Source: Polyporus tsugae (Eukaryota; Basidiomycota; Agaricomycetes; Polyporales; Polyporaceae). From it: a DNA stretch of 64,000 nucleotides. Under the pieces are notes generated by a model. The model had not been told where the DNA came from and did no database searches. It saw only the letters and a program-made list of their open reading frames with translations. The position numbers were made by a program, and so were the translations under genes. The stretch covers positions 496,001 to 560,000 of the forward strand of contig JAHRBS010000005.1 of assembly GCA_024305745.1 (NCBI GenBank). The letters are read 5' to 3'. This document shows, piece by piece, positions 1-11,851 of the stretch (position 1 is its first letter; each line of letters opens with the position of its first letter).

Positions 1-3000
1 CGGATTGACGGGGTTCCAACAAGCACTGCTGTTCGTCCAGATGTGCATGGGCAGCCCTGTGAGTGTTACGATTGCTCCTTACCAGTGTCGCACTCATAGT
101 CGCTAGGTCGTTGTTTCGCTGGTCATCGTATACATTCGAAGGTGAACTCCTTTGTGGAGTTGTTGGATTCATTACTCACCATGGATTTAGGACATTTTTT
201 GCGAGAAAGTTCCAAAGGATCGTCGAAGCTGAGCTCAAGAGAAGAGCCGAGGAACAGACTGGCATGGCCATAGAGGTGACGAAGAAGCCATGGTGGCGGA
301 GAACGATGAAGCTATTCAGGTTGCCGTGGAAGACCCGCCTGCGGACGTACAGCGACGCTGTCGCCCAGGAACCCGCTAAACATCGCGGTCACTACCAGCT
401 CCGTCCAGAGATGATTCGGCGTGTTGAAGGGGCCCCGAAGCTAGTCGACCCCAGCGGCTGGATTAGCGAGGGTATCTCCGAGCAGCCCTCAGAGAGCTCG
501 ACACCGACTTCAGACCAAGCTCCTATGTCTCGAATGGACGAGAAGGATGCGGAACGAGAGGGGGAGTCGAGTACAAGCTCGCGGGGAAAAAGAGAGTCAA
601 CTGAGGTGGACAAAAAGCACGACCCCGAGCCGACGGCGGGGCAGGATATGTATGTATTCCTCCAGGCGTCTGCCGATATTAACGCTGAGAAGCTACTCGG
701 GTCTTTTCTAAGTCGGGAACGCGAACCTCCAGAGCTGTCGTCAGCACTCTCTGCAACGACGCCGCAGATCAGTGCGTGACCAGACTTAATGATCGTCCTA
801 CAACCAGCTGATCCTCACACAGCGGCAGGTGCTGTCCCCATTCTCCGTACCCAAACAGGCAATCGGCAGGGTCGAAGTCTTCCAGTGCCACGCACACAGA
901 CGGTGGAGTTTGCAGCGATTCCGCAAGCTATCACCCTGGAGCGGCGTATCAGTCCCATCCTGCAGGAGGAGGACATCACTCATGGAACGTCCCACAGACG
1001 TCGTAAGTTGTTTTATACCCACCAATTGTGTCAATTCCTCTGAATGAACGCAATCAAACGCCGCAGGGTCGATTTCGCGCCCGACCATCTCGCGTCGCAC
1101 AATGTCACGTCCGACCATGTCCCGACCAACCATCTCGCGACCCTCTGGCGCTCTACCTCGCACCGGTACAGTCACCACAGGGACGTCGCATCCTTACGCT
1201 GAGCATCCAAGACGCACGATGGATCGGGACTTTGGAGGCTTCCCTACACCGTTCGCGATCCTGTCACGACTATTCGGGCGTGCATTCCCCAAGCTTGAGC
1301 GCAAGCTTACGCGCACGGTAACCATGCCTCAGACGCGGACCATCGCGTCAGAGCGCGGCGCGATCCCGCCGGGGTCGCGCCCCGTGCCATATATCTCGTT
1401 CGATGCCGTCGTTGGTCGCAACTCGATGTTCCAGGCTCTTACACAAGAGCAGCTGGAGGAGCTGGGCGGAGTGGAGTACCGCGCGCTGACGGCGTTGCTG
1501 TGGATCGTCCCGCTGGTCAGCATATATTTGTTTCTATTTCTGTGGAAGGTGTGTGTGGACGTTAACGCTGTGCGCGCCAGTACCACTTTGGATTGCAGCT
1601 CCTCGCGTTCGTGATCATCGCCCCGTACATGTCTATACCGAAGTGGCACAGCGACTTCATTCCGCCTGCACTACACAGGGCTATTGGGACTGCTTGGTAG
1701 GCATTTGTGACCCGAAGGATTTCTTTCGTGCGCTGATTGGTTCTCTCCTGACAGGTTCTCTGCATATCAGGTGGTCTCGGCGTACACCAACACCGGGGTG
1801 TCTCTTGTAGACCAGTCTATGATCCCATTTCAGACAGCATACCCGATGGTGGTGGTCTTGCCTTTCTTGATCCTGGCGGGCAATACTGCATTTGTGCGTC
1901 TGTATCCTCCCTGGTCCCCATTTAAAATCTGACGTTTTGCCTTTCATCAGCCTGTGTTGTAAGTTGATTTGTTTGGGACAGAAATATCGCATCTAACCCT
2001 TTCCCCGCCTGTGTCAAGCTTACGCTTTCAGATGTAAGCAACAGGCTTTCATCTATATTTCCGGTCGCTCTAACCCTGCGCTCCCAGTTGGATTCTCAGC
2101 AAGTTGGTACCCCGTCGCTCGCGGATCAACGAGACATTGCATTTCCTTCTGGACCACCCCCGTCGGTGTTTCGTTTACCTCTTCCCCTCTCATCAGACCT
2201 GGTTCCTTTTGACAGTGGTCGCTTGCTTAACGTAAGTTCTATCGATGCGCATATTGTTGTCCTTCACGTTGACCGGCCTATTTGCAGCATCACGGACTGG
2301 TTCTTCTTCCTCGTCTTGGATATCGGGAATCCAGAGATTGATAGTATACCTTTCGGGACGCGGTTCCTGCTTGGGTTGCTGCAAGCCACTGCCGTTCGCT
2401 CCGCTGGCTTTGCTACCGTGACGCTGTCGGCCCTTGCGCCTGCGGTGAAGTACGTCCACGTTGCATCTCCCGGTCGCGATTGATAATGATGTTTGTCCAG
2501 GGTCTTATTTGTTGTGATGATGTATGTCAGCGTCTGTGAGTGGATGTCCGGTCTGGAATCCAGATGAGATTTGTACTCACCTTGTATGACCTCCCAGATC
2601 CCATCGCTATGAGGTAAGGACGCTCTATTATGGCCATCCCTTGACGCTGACATGCCAGTGTAGTGTCCGATCTACGAATGTTTACGAGGAGAAGTCCTTG
2701 GGAGTCTACCATGACGATGATGATGCTATGACTGAAACGGGTTTCAACGCCAATGGAAATCGTGCTGTGGTGTGGGGGAGGTACCTTACCATGCATGCTC
2801 GGAGACAACTTTCCTTCGGTGCGTCGGTGCGCTCGCAAAGGCGATGAGATGTGCTGAATTTGTCCGACGTCAGATATGTGGTGGCTCGCGTTCGCTCTGT
2901 TCTTAGTTTGTATCATCGAGGTAAGTTCGGTTGCGATGGCGTGTCAAGTGCATTCTACTGACTTTCATGCAGAAAGACGGCCTTGAAGATGAGGCGAACA

Positions 3001-3627
3001 GTAGCTGGTTCAATATCTTCAACATCAGTACGTATCCAAACCGCGTGCGTATCCCAATCTAATCTATTCTTCCAGTGTTTGAGCTAGTCTCTGCATATGG
3101 CACGGTCGGGCTGAGTCTGGGTCTACCTTTCGTAAGTGATTGATCTTCCCTACTTCTCAATGTCGGTGTTTCATGGCTCTATATAGGCCAATTACTCTTT
3201 CTCCGGCGCGCTCCATCCTCTCTCCAAACTCATCATCTGTGTGGTTATGTTACGAGGCCGTCACCGTGGTCTGCCAGTGGCTATCGATCGCGCTGTGATG
3301 CTACCTTCCGAATTCCGCGACGACTTTCAGGACAGTTTCCAAGACGGCTATGGAGAAGACATGGTCGACAACCTAACCTCACAATCCTCGGACACCACAT
3401 CCCAATCCAACATTGACGATCACGACGCCATCGGCGCTCATGCGCGCATGACCCACGCCACATATACCGAAGCTCAGGCCCGCCTCGAGGGGGAGAGATC
3501 GCCCGTGCGTGGGCGTGACGCCGCGCCGAAGCGGGTATCCATCCACGCGGACACGTTCCGTGATCTAGAGAGCAGGATGAATATTGTCGCCGACGAGCAG
3601 ACGCGGAGAGGCGGACTCACATCGTGA
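1..3627 (+). CDS. Trk-type potassium transporter, 5' truncated by the window edge
   Basis: Plasma-membrane K+ uptake protein of the fungal TRK/HKT family. The first codons in the window read FQQALLFVQMCMGSP, so the N-terminal pore loops lie upstream of base 1. Spliced exons: 1-58, 107-141, 191-771, 823-1002, 1067-1548, 1599-1696, 1755-1893, 1951-1958, 2019-2033, 2088-2231, 2288-2449, 2501-2535, 2598-2613, 2664-2818, 2874-2920, 2973-3027, 3076-3131, 3187-3627. From base 2 they total 2706 nt, exactly 902 codons. Family landmarks in order are GRNSMFQALTQEQLEELGG, AYTNTGVSLVDQSMIPFQ, the LHFLLDHPRRCFVYLFPSHQ segment, RSAGF, SVRSTNVYEEKSLGVY, AYGTVGLSLG and RGRHRGLPVAIDRAVMLP. A long polar loop precedes GRNS and includes SRPT-type repeats (about 1070-1150). 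Exons 8, 9 and 13 are micro-exons of 8, 15 and 16 nt. The gene looks intact within the window. Confidence 0.93.
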
Positions 3628-4241
3628 CTGATATGCTACCTACAACCTACAGCCTACCCCTACATAGATGGAGACACGAGAGTGCTCGTTCTCCCCCCCC
3701 CCCCGAATAGCTTACTGGTGCATATCATACTTTATATCCTTATGTTGTTGTCTACTTGCAATGTGTGCGTTACTATAACTATTGCCTTGAATACTAGCTA
3801 TCGTCCATGTGTGTTGTCTACCTTATACAGCCCCAGAAGTCAGAGATACAACCGCTGAGACGATGGTTGCTAGATCTCCTGCGCAAGCTCCAAGGAATCG
3901 ATGGAGCCATCCCACTAGAAGCTTGAGTTGCGCGCCTTGAGCCTCCTTGAACGCATCGGGGTTGGCCGAGGTCGGCACGTGACGGAGGTGACGGGGCGCA
4001 AGGTGAGCGCTTGGGAAACTGAACTTGAATCCTTAACCACCAACCGCCACTGGCAGTGGGCGCGTAATCCTCGTGGTATGTTCGTTTTCTCGCATATTTC
4101 CGTTTTCAGCCAACAATAACACTCATATCTACTCATACCTAGTCTTCCTTTGTCGTCAATCTATAAAAGACGGGTAGGACAGCGCTAAACGTGAGCTCCT
4201 GCTTTCCCCCTTCCCATCCATTGCCACTCTTCGTAACTACC
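3628..4241. other. Intergenic region between TRK 3' end and FunK1 gene
   Basis: No convincing gene. A short C tract lies near 3694-3704. The right end carries the promoter of the FunK1 gene. Confidence 0.6.
4162..4167 (+). promoter_or_regulatory. TATA box of FunK1 gene
   Basis: TATAAA about 75 nt upstream of the ATG at 4242, a normal spacing for a fungal core promoter. Confidence 0.5.
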
Positions 4242-7042
4242 ATGGCTGACCCCAAGTCCAACGCTTCAGACCCACCCTTCTTATCTGTACCACCTCAGCC
4301 ACCGCTCAAGGCCAGCCCGAACAAGCGCAATCACACGGCTACCCACTACTCCGCTATCGCCCAGCAACTTGCTGAAGAACAACGCAAAGGCCACCGGCTC
4401 AGCATGGACGGCAAGATCGTGGTCATCGATTACGAGACAATGATGAAAGATCACATTCCATCCCCCAACCACGATCCTGGTGATGCGCATTTCGAGTCAT
4501 CGTTCAAGTTCAAAAGCAAAGTGGCTTCCGAGAGCAAGTTTTATCAACCTTTCGTGCGTAACCACCGTACTTTCTTTTGAGAATCGCCCTAATATGTAAT
4601 TTCCAGGCGAAGGCAATCAACAACGGATGGCTGAAGGGTACGAACTTCAAAGTCGTCGTTACCTCCGCGACCCCCGACCCGTCCGACCCCAGCAAGCAGC
4701 GGGTCGACTTGGCCATCTACACCCTCGACTCAGCTCCAGGAGACGGTGACCCCGCCAACTGGTCCGCCGTCGAGTTATCTATCGAGGTCAAACTCGAGGA
4801 GGTCTCGGACGATCCGTTCGACGACGAAGCCGTCACCTTCCAGCCTGCCTCGACCGAGCGCAAGAAGAACCTCGGGCAGGTCCTCTCCTACTCCTCCCTC
4901 GGTTTCGACCACCAGCAGCGCACGCATCACTTCTCCATAGTCATCCTCGGCCAGTGTGCTCGTATCGTCCGCTGGGATCGTGCAGGGGCGCTTGTCACGG
5001 AGAAGTTCAACTACGTGGAGCACCCGTCAATGCTCGGCCGCTTCCTCTGGCGCTTCACACACATGTCCGCCGCCCAGCGCGGGCACGACACAACCGCCAC
5101 CCGCGTCCTTACCACCTCGGACGACTACAGGCTCATGAGGGAGCGGGCCGACGTGCCGCAGAAGAACGCGCAGGGCCATGTCGTCAACGAGCACGCGAGG
5201 CTCCTCTTCAAGGCGTCCGTCAGCAACTCGTCCGCACAGTGGTGGAAGCTGCGGGTCGACCGCAGGGCAGGTCCGCGGTACTTCCTAGTCGGCGAGCCTC
5301 ACTTCCAGGCGTCTGGCCTCACTGGCCGCGCTACCCGTGGTTACGTCGCTGTAGACCTTGCGGATCCTCGTGGTGCACTTGTCTTCGTCAAAGACGCCTA
5401 GAGGGTGGCTCATGAGGGTATCGAGCGCGAAGGTTACATCCTCCGTTACCTCAACGAGAAGAAGGTTGATCGTGTCCCCACGCTGGTGTGCCATGGGGAC
5501 GTGAGGGCGAGGATGGCCGACATGGTAGGGGAGGAGGACGTCGACGTCGGTCACGTTGAGGAGCAGCAAGAGGAGGGGGACGAGGAGATGGAGTATGAGG
5601 ACGAGGATGCGATAACAAACAACGGGGAGAAGCCGCGGGGAAGGATCCAGCAGACGGTCTCGCAGAAATACTGGACGGCACGGAAACCTGAATCTCGGTG
5701 CCCGATGAAGACCCATCGACACTACCGCATCGTTGTGCAGGAGGTCGGTCTTCCTATGAGCTACTTCAAGAATGCCAAGGAGCTCGTGTACCTCCTGGCG
5801 AGGGGCATCTCAGGTGAGTCGTCTTCATAAAGCGTCGAAGTCCTCACATATTGATCACTGTTCATTAGCGCACGATCAAGCTTTCCAGGCTGGCATTCTC
5901 CACCGTGATGTCAGCGCGGGTAACGTTCTCATCCAGGTCAAGGAGTTCGTTAAGGACGGTAAACTTGTACGGAGCCGCGATGTCCTCCTGACCGACTGGG
6001 AATTGTCGAAGCGCCTGGATCAATCAGAGATGGAGCCTCGACAACCCGATCGCACGGTACGTACTCTCCTCTACTTATGTCCCAGTCAATCGTCGTTGAC
6101 GCATCAATTCGCTTCCTGTAGGGCACTTGGCAGTTCATGTCCGCAAACTCGCTGAGCAACCCCTGGCGCGTCATCGCCGTCGAGGATGAGATGGAGTCGT
6201 TCTTCCACCTTCTCCTTTTCTATGCCATCCGCTATCTTCCGCATAACTGCAACGACGTCGGCATGTTCATGGAGGAGTACTTCGACGGCTTCACCAAGGA
6301 GAACGGACAGTACTTCTGCGGGCTCGCAAAGTGGGGTGCCGTGACAAGCGGTTGCATCACTCTTCCCATGAAATCTGAAAAGCTGGCCTTCTACCTCCCT
6401 TCCGAACCCCGGGGCGAGAACAATCCCAGTCCACCTTCCAACGGGCCATCGACGGCAGGTGCTTCACTTAACCGTGACGGGCCTTCGGTTGGAGAAGGGT
6501 CCTCGGCCCCATCTGAGGCTGTTGTTGACCGTAAACCGCACCCGATCAATGTCCTGTTTGAGTGCATGCTGGAGTGGCTTCATGCCCAATATGCCCTCAT
6601 CAACGAGCAGAAGAACCCTACGGCCGGCCCCCGTGCAGCGCCCCCACCCGTTGCAGAGCAAGCGGACGAAGTGGCACCCACGGAGGAGGAAATGTGGTTC
6701 ATCGACGCCTACGACGTGGACTTCAAGGATCCGGCGAGGAAGAAAGGGACGGTGTACGCGGAGCGCACGAAGCTCGAAGAGCTCGCGGCCAACCTGAAGG
6801 AGCACAGGCACGTCGTCAGCCTCTTCGGACGGGTCTGGTCTGCCAAGACGCTGGACTCGGCGCTCGGGCCCTGGCCGCAGAGCGACAAGGTCCCGGACCA
6901 GCTCCGCTCGGACTTCCGCCCAGACAAGGATCCCGAACCTGATCTCACTCTGGGCTCGAAGAGGGCCTCCCTGCACGATGCTCGTGTCGACGCCGAGATG
7001 CCACCGCCTGCGAAGCGCCGTAGCACCCGTTCTCGCCCATAA
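4242..7042 (+). pseudogene. FunK1 fungal-type protein kinase with one in-frame TAG
   Basis: Member of the FunK1 family of fungal protein kinases, which is expanded in mushrooms. Start chosen at ACCATGGCTGAC (4242). Exons: 4242-4553, 4607-5813, 5869-6056, 6122-7042 (876 codons, frame closes). The N-terminal half is the FunK1 lead-in (SYSSLGFDHQQRTHHFSIVI). The kinase core has the catalytic loop HRDVSAGNVLI, a DFG-equivalent DWE in LLTDWELSKRL, and GTWQFMS after the third intron. The C-terminus is basic (AKRRSTRSRP). Within exon 2 the codon at 5399-5401 is TAG, inside FVKDA-stop-RVAHEG, where relatives usually carry Trp (KD.WR). The frame is otherwise open for hundreds of codons either side. 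This is either a recent nonsense allele (TGG to TAG), a sequencing error, or a read-through site. The family assignment is sure; functional status is not. Confidence 0.85.
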
Positions 7043-7435
7043 CAGCGCGAACTATGTCCCTGCTGGGAGACAGACCTCTGTGCATCCTCGGCATTTCATA
7101 GCCGCAAGATCAGTTCTCAGTACCCGCATTCTCGAACGAAGTTGCATACTATTTGTGGGTAATCGTGTATACGTCCGTCTTCATGCATAAAATATCTTTC
7201 GCGTGGTTAAAATCAATAATCACGAAGTAATGGTTGTCGTGGGGCCACGATCGGTTCAGTCCATTAATGACCCCACGAAGACCCTCGGATGTTTGACCAT
7301 CATGTGGCATAGAAGTAAGAATACCAGTCAGTACTACATCGGATACTCGGACCTCGCCGGCAGTGCCATACCAAATCCAACAGCACTCCGAGTCTTCCAC
7401 CGCGCACCTTGAAGCTCTCAGCCTCTCGCCATCAG
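7043..7435. other. Convergent 3' intergenic spacer
   Basis: Lies between the stop of the FunK1 gene and the stop of the eIF4G-like gene on the other strand. Nothing coding is recognised. Confidence 0.6.
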
Positions 7436-9939
7436 TCAGACAGAGCACAGCGACGCAAGGTCGGGTCCATATCCAAGCATCTCCAACCTGCCAAAGAAAC
7501 GCGTGCGCCACTCCTGGTCTCTGTGCAGCCCCGCGCCCTTCACCATCGTCGCGAACAGCAACACGGCATCCCGGGACTCGCCCGCGACGTCCGACTCCAG
7601 CGCCGCCGCGGTCAGCGCGAACCCGCCCTCGAACGCCGCGGCCGAGCAGAGGCCCTTCGCCGCTGCGCAGTAGAAGAAGTACGCGACGAGCTGCGCGTCC
7701 GCGCACGTCGACTCAATCGCGAAGGAGACGAGCCGGTCGATGAACCGGCTGTGGTGGCGCGGGGGAATGGCCGCGAAGACAGACAGCGCGCTGTCGATGT
7801 CGTGGGGGCCGCCGAAGAGCAGCGCGATGGTCTGCTCGATGTGCTCGTTTGCTTCATTCCGGGGCATGCGGAGATGGACAAGATGGAGGTTGTTGTGATT
7901 GGGCGAAGGCGAGGTAGTAGGGGGTGCTGGAATATATTCTTCAACGTGAATGGGATGGAGGTCTGTTGCGCGAGGCACCTGAGTCGAGATATGCTGGTCG
8001 CAAGCTTCTTGAGGGTTGATTCTTCGCTGGATGGCTGTGGGAGCTGGCGTGATATGCGAGCTCGGGATGGTGCGGCTTTCTGAGAATTCTGCGTAGAGGT
8101 CGTCATCGTCTGATGACTGTTGGCTGCTATGGACAGTGCATGGCAGCATGGGCTCCGGGTTTTTGTTGTCCATCACTCCATTCACTTTGGCAGGAGGATC
8201 GGGTTGAACCGTGTTTGTTGCAGGGTCTAAAACATGAGGAGCAGAGGGAGACCATGACAATGGCAGCCGCTTCACAGGAAAGGTGGACACGGCAGTACCA
8301 AAGAGAAGCGGCATCAACTCATCGCTCTCCGTTGACATACTCACAATCTGCGTCCAGCATTCCACATCTGCATCAAGGTGCGCACCCTTGAACATGCGCA
8401 CATAGGATTTGAAAGTGTCTGGCATGTCCTCCGCAATGTCAGCGAGGCTTTTGGTGATAGATACAAAGCCCGCCTCAAACACTGCGGGCAAGCATAGGTT
8501 GTCAGACGCTGCACCGTCGAAGAGCTCCGCGACGAGACAAGCATCCACTTCAGAAGATATGGCCGTGTCGACAAGGGCACTGACTAGGAGGTGTTGGTGC
8601 CCAGGTGGGAGCTCGACAAAGTACCTTTTGGCCGCGACAACATCATGAACAGAGAAGAACTCGGCCGAGGTCTCCTCTGCGCACGCTAGCGCCTCAGACT
8701 CGGACATGAATGGTGTGGGAGGTGGCTCGTCATTGGGCAATGGCACATCAACTGGTGACTCAGTCACGCGTGCTGACGTAGATTGCAACATGACATGGGA
8801 GGAGTTGGTGTGGAATGGTCCCTGGCTCTTGTTGGCCGATGGGATATTCAAGTCACTGAGTACATGGCCCCCGATGCCGTCATTGTCTGCAGTCATCCTG
8901 TGTGCCTCTGGACTGGGTTTCCACCCTTCTTGTTGTAGATTGATGAGAGACTGGTTTGAACATTGAGAAAGGTTAAACAATATAGCAATATAGGCTAGGA
9001 CAACAAATGCACCTGCAGCTTCAGTTGGTTAAGAGGGGTTATGGTGGGGCTGTGCAAAAGCTCCTGGATGTGCGAGAAGTAAACATCCATGTGAGCACAC
9101 GCCTTTGAGGAATTGAGGAGCCCCCCAATGGTGGTCAAGAGCATGCCCAGGCATTCAATATGAAGGTCAGGATCTCCAGTCGAGTCCACATTACTGAGGA
9201 GAGTCTTGAGGCATTCACATATGGTGCGCTGCGCAAACATCCTCACTTTGAAAAGCTCACCCAGGAACTTGATGAATCCGAGGTACTGCTGCTCCCTGTT
9301 GCACTGGGCCTCAGCGGATGAGTGGCCCCCTCCATCCAACCCTCGCTGGAACTCCTCTTGACAGTGATTGAGAAGGTACCTGCAGAAGAGCGGAGGGCCA
9401 GTGATAAGGTTTCCCTCCCTGTCCTTCATATGGTAATCATGAACATCGGGATTGATGCAGTCCATTGTGCTGCGGCAAAGTTTGGCATAAAGCTCCAATT
9501 TGGTAGTGTCGTCAGTTGCCTTCTCGAAAACGAGACTGATGATCCTAGCCAATGTATTGCCGCTATTCTCCTCCTTCGACTGGTTCGCCCATGCGATGAC
9601 TCTGTTGGACACAGCGCGCAAGGAGCCTTCCGACAGGCTGCTCAACAGCGCGCTGATGTCGCCATAGGTGTCCTCAGGCAACACTTGTGAAGTAGCCAAC
9701 GGTGACTCTGTGTCCTCTTCGTCTTTGAGCGAGGGACCAACGATGGCATCAGCAGAGCTGCTGCTTTGACACATGGCTTTCGCGTAGAACTCGGCGTGCT
9801 CTGAGGGCGAGGACGGAGAGGATATGTGTGGGGCGGTAGCGACGCAGGTTGGCCCGCAAGGCATCTCAAACGTCGATGATGATGAAGGTGCGTCGGGAGG
9901 AGGTAGAGAAGCTGGACGAATCGCGCACGCACAAATCAA
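7436..9939 (-). CDS. eIF4G-like protein with MIF4G and two MA3-like domains (5' end uncertain)
   Basis: Related to translation initiation factor eIF4G, the scaffold that binds eIF4A and eIF3. Exons 9013-9939 and 7436-8950 join in phase 0 across a 62-nt intron with a TTTAACC branch site. The upstream exon carries a MIF4G domain: RVIAWANQSKEENSG, LVFEKATDD, LCRSTMDCINPDVHD, YLLNHCQEEFQRG, FIKFLGELFKVRM. The downstream exon has two MA3-type helical repeats. The first runs around VVAAKRYFVELPPGHQHLL to MFKGAHLDADVE. The second runs around ALSVFAAIPPRHHSRFIDRL to TMVKGAGLHRDQEW, near the C-terminus. The low-similarity Ser/Pro linkers, and the lack of a long N-terminal region, mark it as a divergent paralogue rather than canonical eIF4G. 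The true start is unclear: an open stretch at 9946-10380 (-) could supply upstream exons. Confidence 0.82.
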
Positions 9940-11851
9940 GGCGAGTCAGTAAAGACCCAACGAACTATCGAGGGAGCCGTACGGACCGTCCTTCTGTCTG
10001 CCATTTGCAGACGGTCCGCGACGCGAGCAGGTAGATCCCTCATCTCCAGACGAGGAACTCGAAGCAACGGTACCAGTAGTACGAGCAAGGGTTGAACGTA
10101 CATCGGATAGCGAAGAGCGGGGCTCCGCCATTCCGTCTTCGTGATGGAGTATCACAGAGTCGAAGGATGAGGGCGCGCGAGCTCGGGGGGACTGCCCTCG
10201 AGGGAGGCTGCCAAAGTCCGAGTAATTTATCAACACGGGAACCGTTCCTGCAGCAGACCACTCACCCCGGCTGTAGTCACCCGCAAGCCTGCTACGGTAC
10301 GACGACCCTCCGCCAGCTGTGCGGTAGATAGAGTCATATAACCGCAGCACCAAGTCGCACGTTTCTTTCAACATTACCATTAAACGAACGAAGGATTGCG
10401 AATGGAGTCACCGGCGGGGCCGTGCCGAAATATCGACCATCTCGAAGTACGCCTCAGAGAGAACCTGATTGTGCTGAGGTTCATTGATATACGGGTCTCG
10501 CCACTGGATATCCTCTGCTGAAAAGGAGGGTCCTGCGGTGAAACAGATGGTCGCTCAGCACAACTCTGCTCCGATATGTGTAAGGAGTATAGAAAGGAAG
10601 AAAATATGCTATTCGATCATACCAACGTCCCTCAAGAGGGTACAATGGTGCGGTCAGGTAATAGGGAACAGTTTCACATCGTTGATTTCAGTTTGAGCCT
10701 TAGAGATGGAGGCGAGGTCCGCTAGCTTAAAAACAGACCAGTGAGCCAAATGTTTGGGCTTACCAACTAGTACTACCGCAGCACATAATCTGGCTGACTA
10801 TTTCTCTGGGTTAGGCGTACGACAGTGATCCTTGAGGTCTGCGCGTTTGGTCTTCAGGGAGAAGGTGTTGATCGTTGAGAAGTCCGGATCCACAGCTATG
10901 AAAGTGATGAAAGTGATGAGCATATCCCTTGTATGCTAGAGAAAAAGTGTGTACGAGAATGCTTTCACTGCAGAAAGATCCAGCGACGAATGACGGTTCG
11001 CGAAGGGGGCGGGCCACAGGGCAGGACTTGGACGGAGGACAAAAGAAAGTTTACACCCAAGCGCTCAAGTAGCATTGGCGCTCAACGCACAGGCTTGAGC
11101 ATCGTCCTGCATCATCCCGGGTCCTCAGGTAAAGTCACCGATGCCTTCGCCGACATCCTTACTCCCTCGAGGCCTTCCGATATCCCAGGTTCGCTCATTT
11201 CAATTACTCTTGTTTTGCTTGGTAGCCGTTACTTAACACCGTCTTCAGCCAGTTGAACCCCGCGACATTCGAGAGCCGTCGTGGACCGGAATGTCCAGAA
11301 CTCAAGATCCACCTCGCCATCATTCGAGGTGATACAGAACCTGTTGGAGGAGGCGGATTGTCTCAATGTCTTGGATTGTGGTCGGGTGCTACGGCTATGC
11401 AAGTAAGTCTATTCCCATCCCACCTCCAACGGCGAGGTGCATTTGCTTCATCATCGACGCCTTAAACCCAAATCTACGATGTGAAATCATGTTCCCTATT
11501 ACCTGACGGGGCCAACATACTTTTTGAGAAGCAGTTGGTGACCTGCGCGATCAATTTGAATCTCCATTCGTCGTTCTGATATCCCTCCTTCTCATTAGTT
11601 AGAACTGAGCTGGATGCTGACCTGCCGTGATGCACAGAATCTATATCCCTGCATCTGTGTAGGCGGCGCATATATCGTGTTTGCAAAGCAAGACCGGACT
11701 TACTCCTCCGTGGCCCGCGTGCTGGACACCATATATCTGTGAGTTAAACTTCTCGACAGACCGCAACATGCTTTTCTGCTTATCGCGCCTGAAGATCTTT
11801 GGTTGACCTGCCTTTTCCTGCACCTACGTCCTCATCGCCCTAAACAGCCAC
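9940..11851. other. Gene-poor stretch upstream of the eIF4G-like gene
   Basis: 9946-10380 (-) is an open Ser-rich stretch that may be a 5' exon of the eIF4G-like gene (SSFDSVILHHEDG); no clean splice to 9939 was found. From 10.4 to 11.85 kb only short disconnected reading frames occur on either strand, with no recognised domain. Confidence 0.4.

Noticed and set aside
1959..2087. Apparent frameshift in the TRK gene after PVL
   Set aside because: Resolved by two micro-exons with good branch sites; the full model closes in frame.
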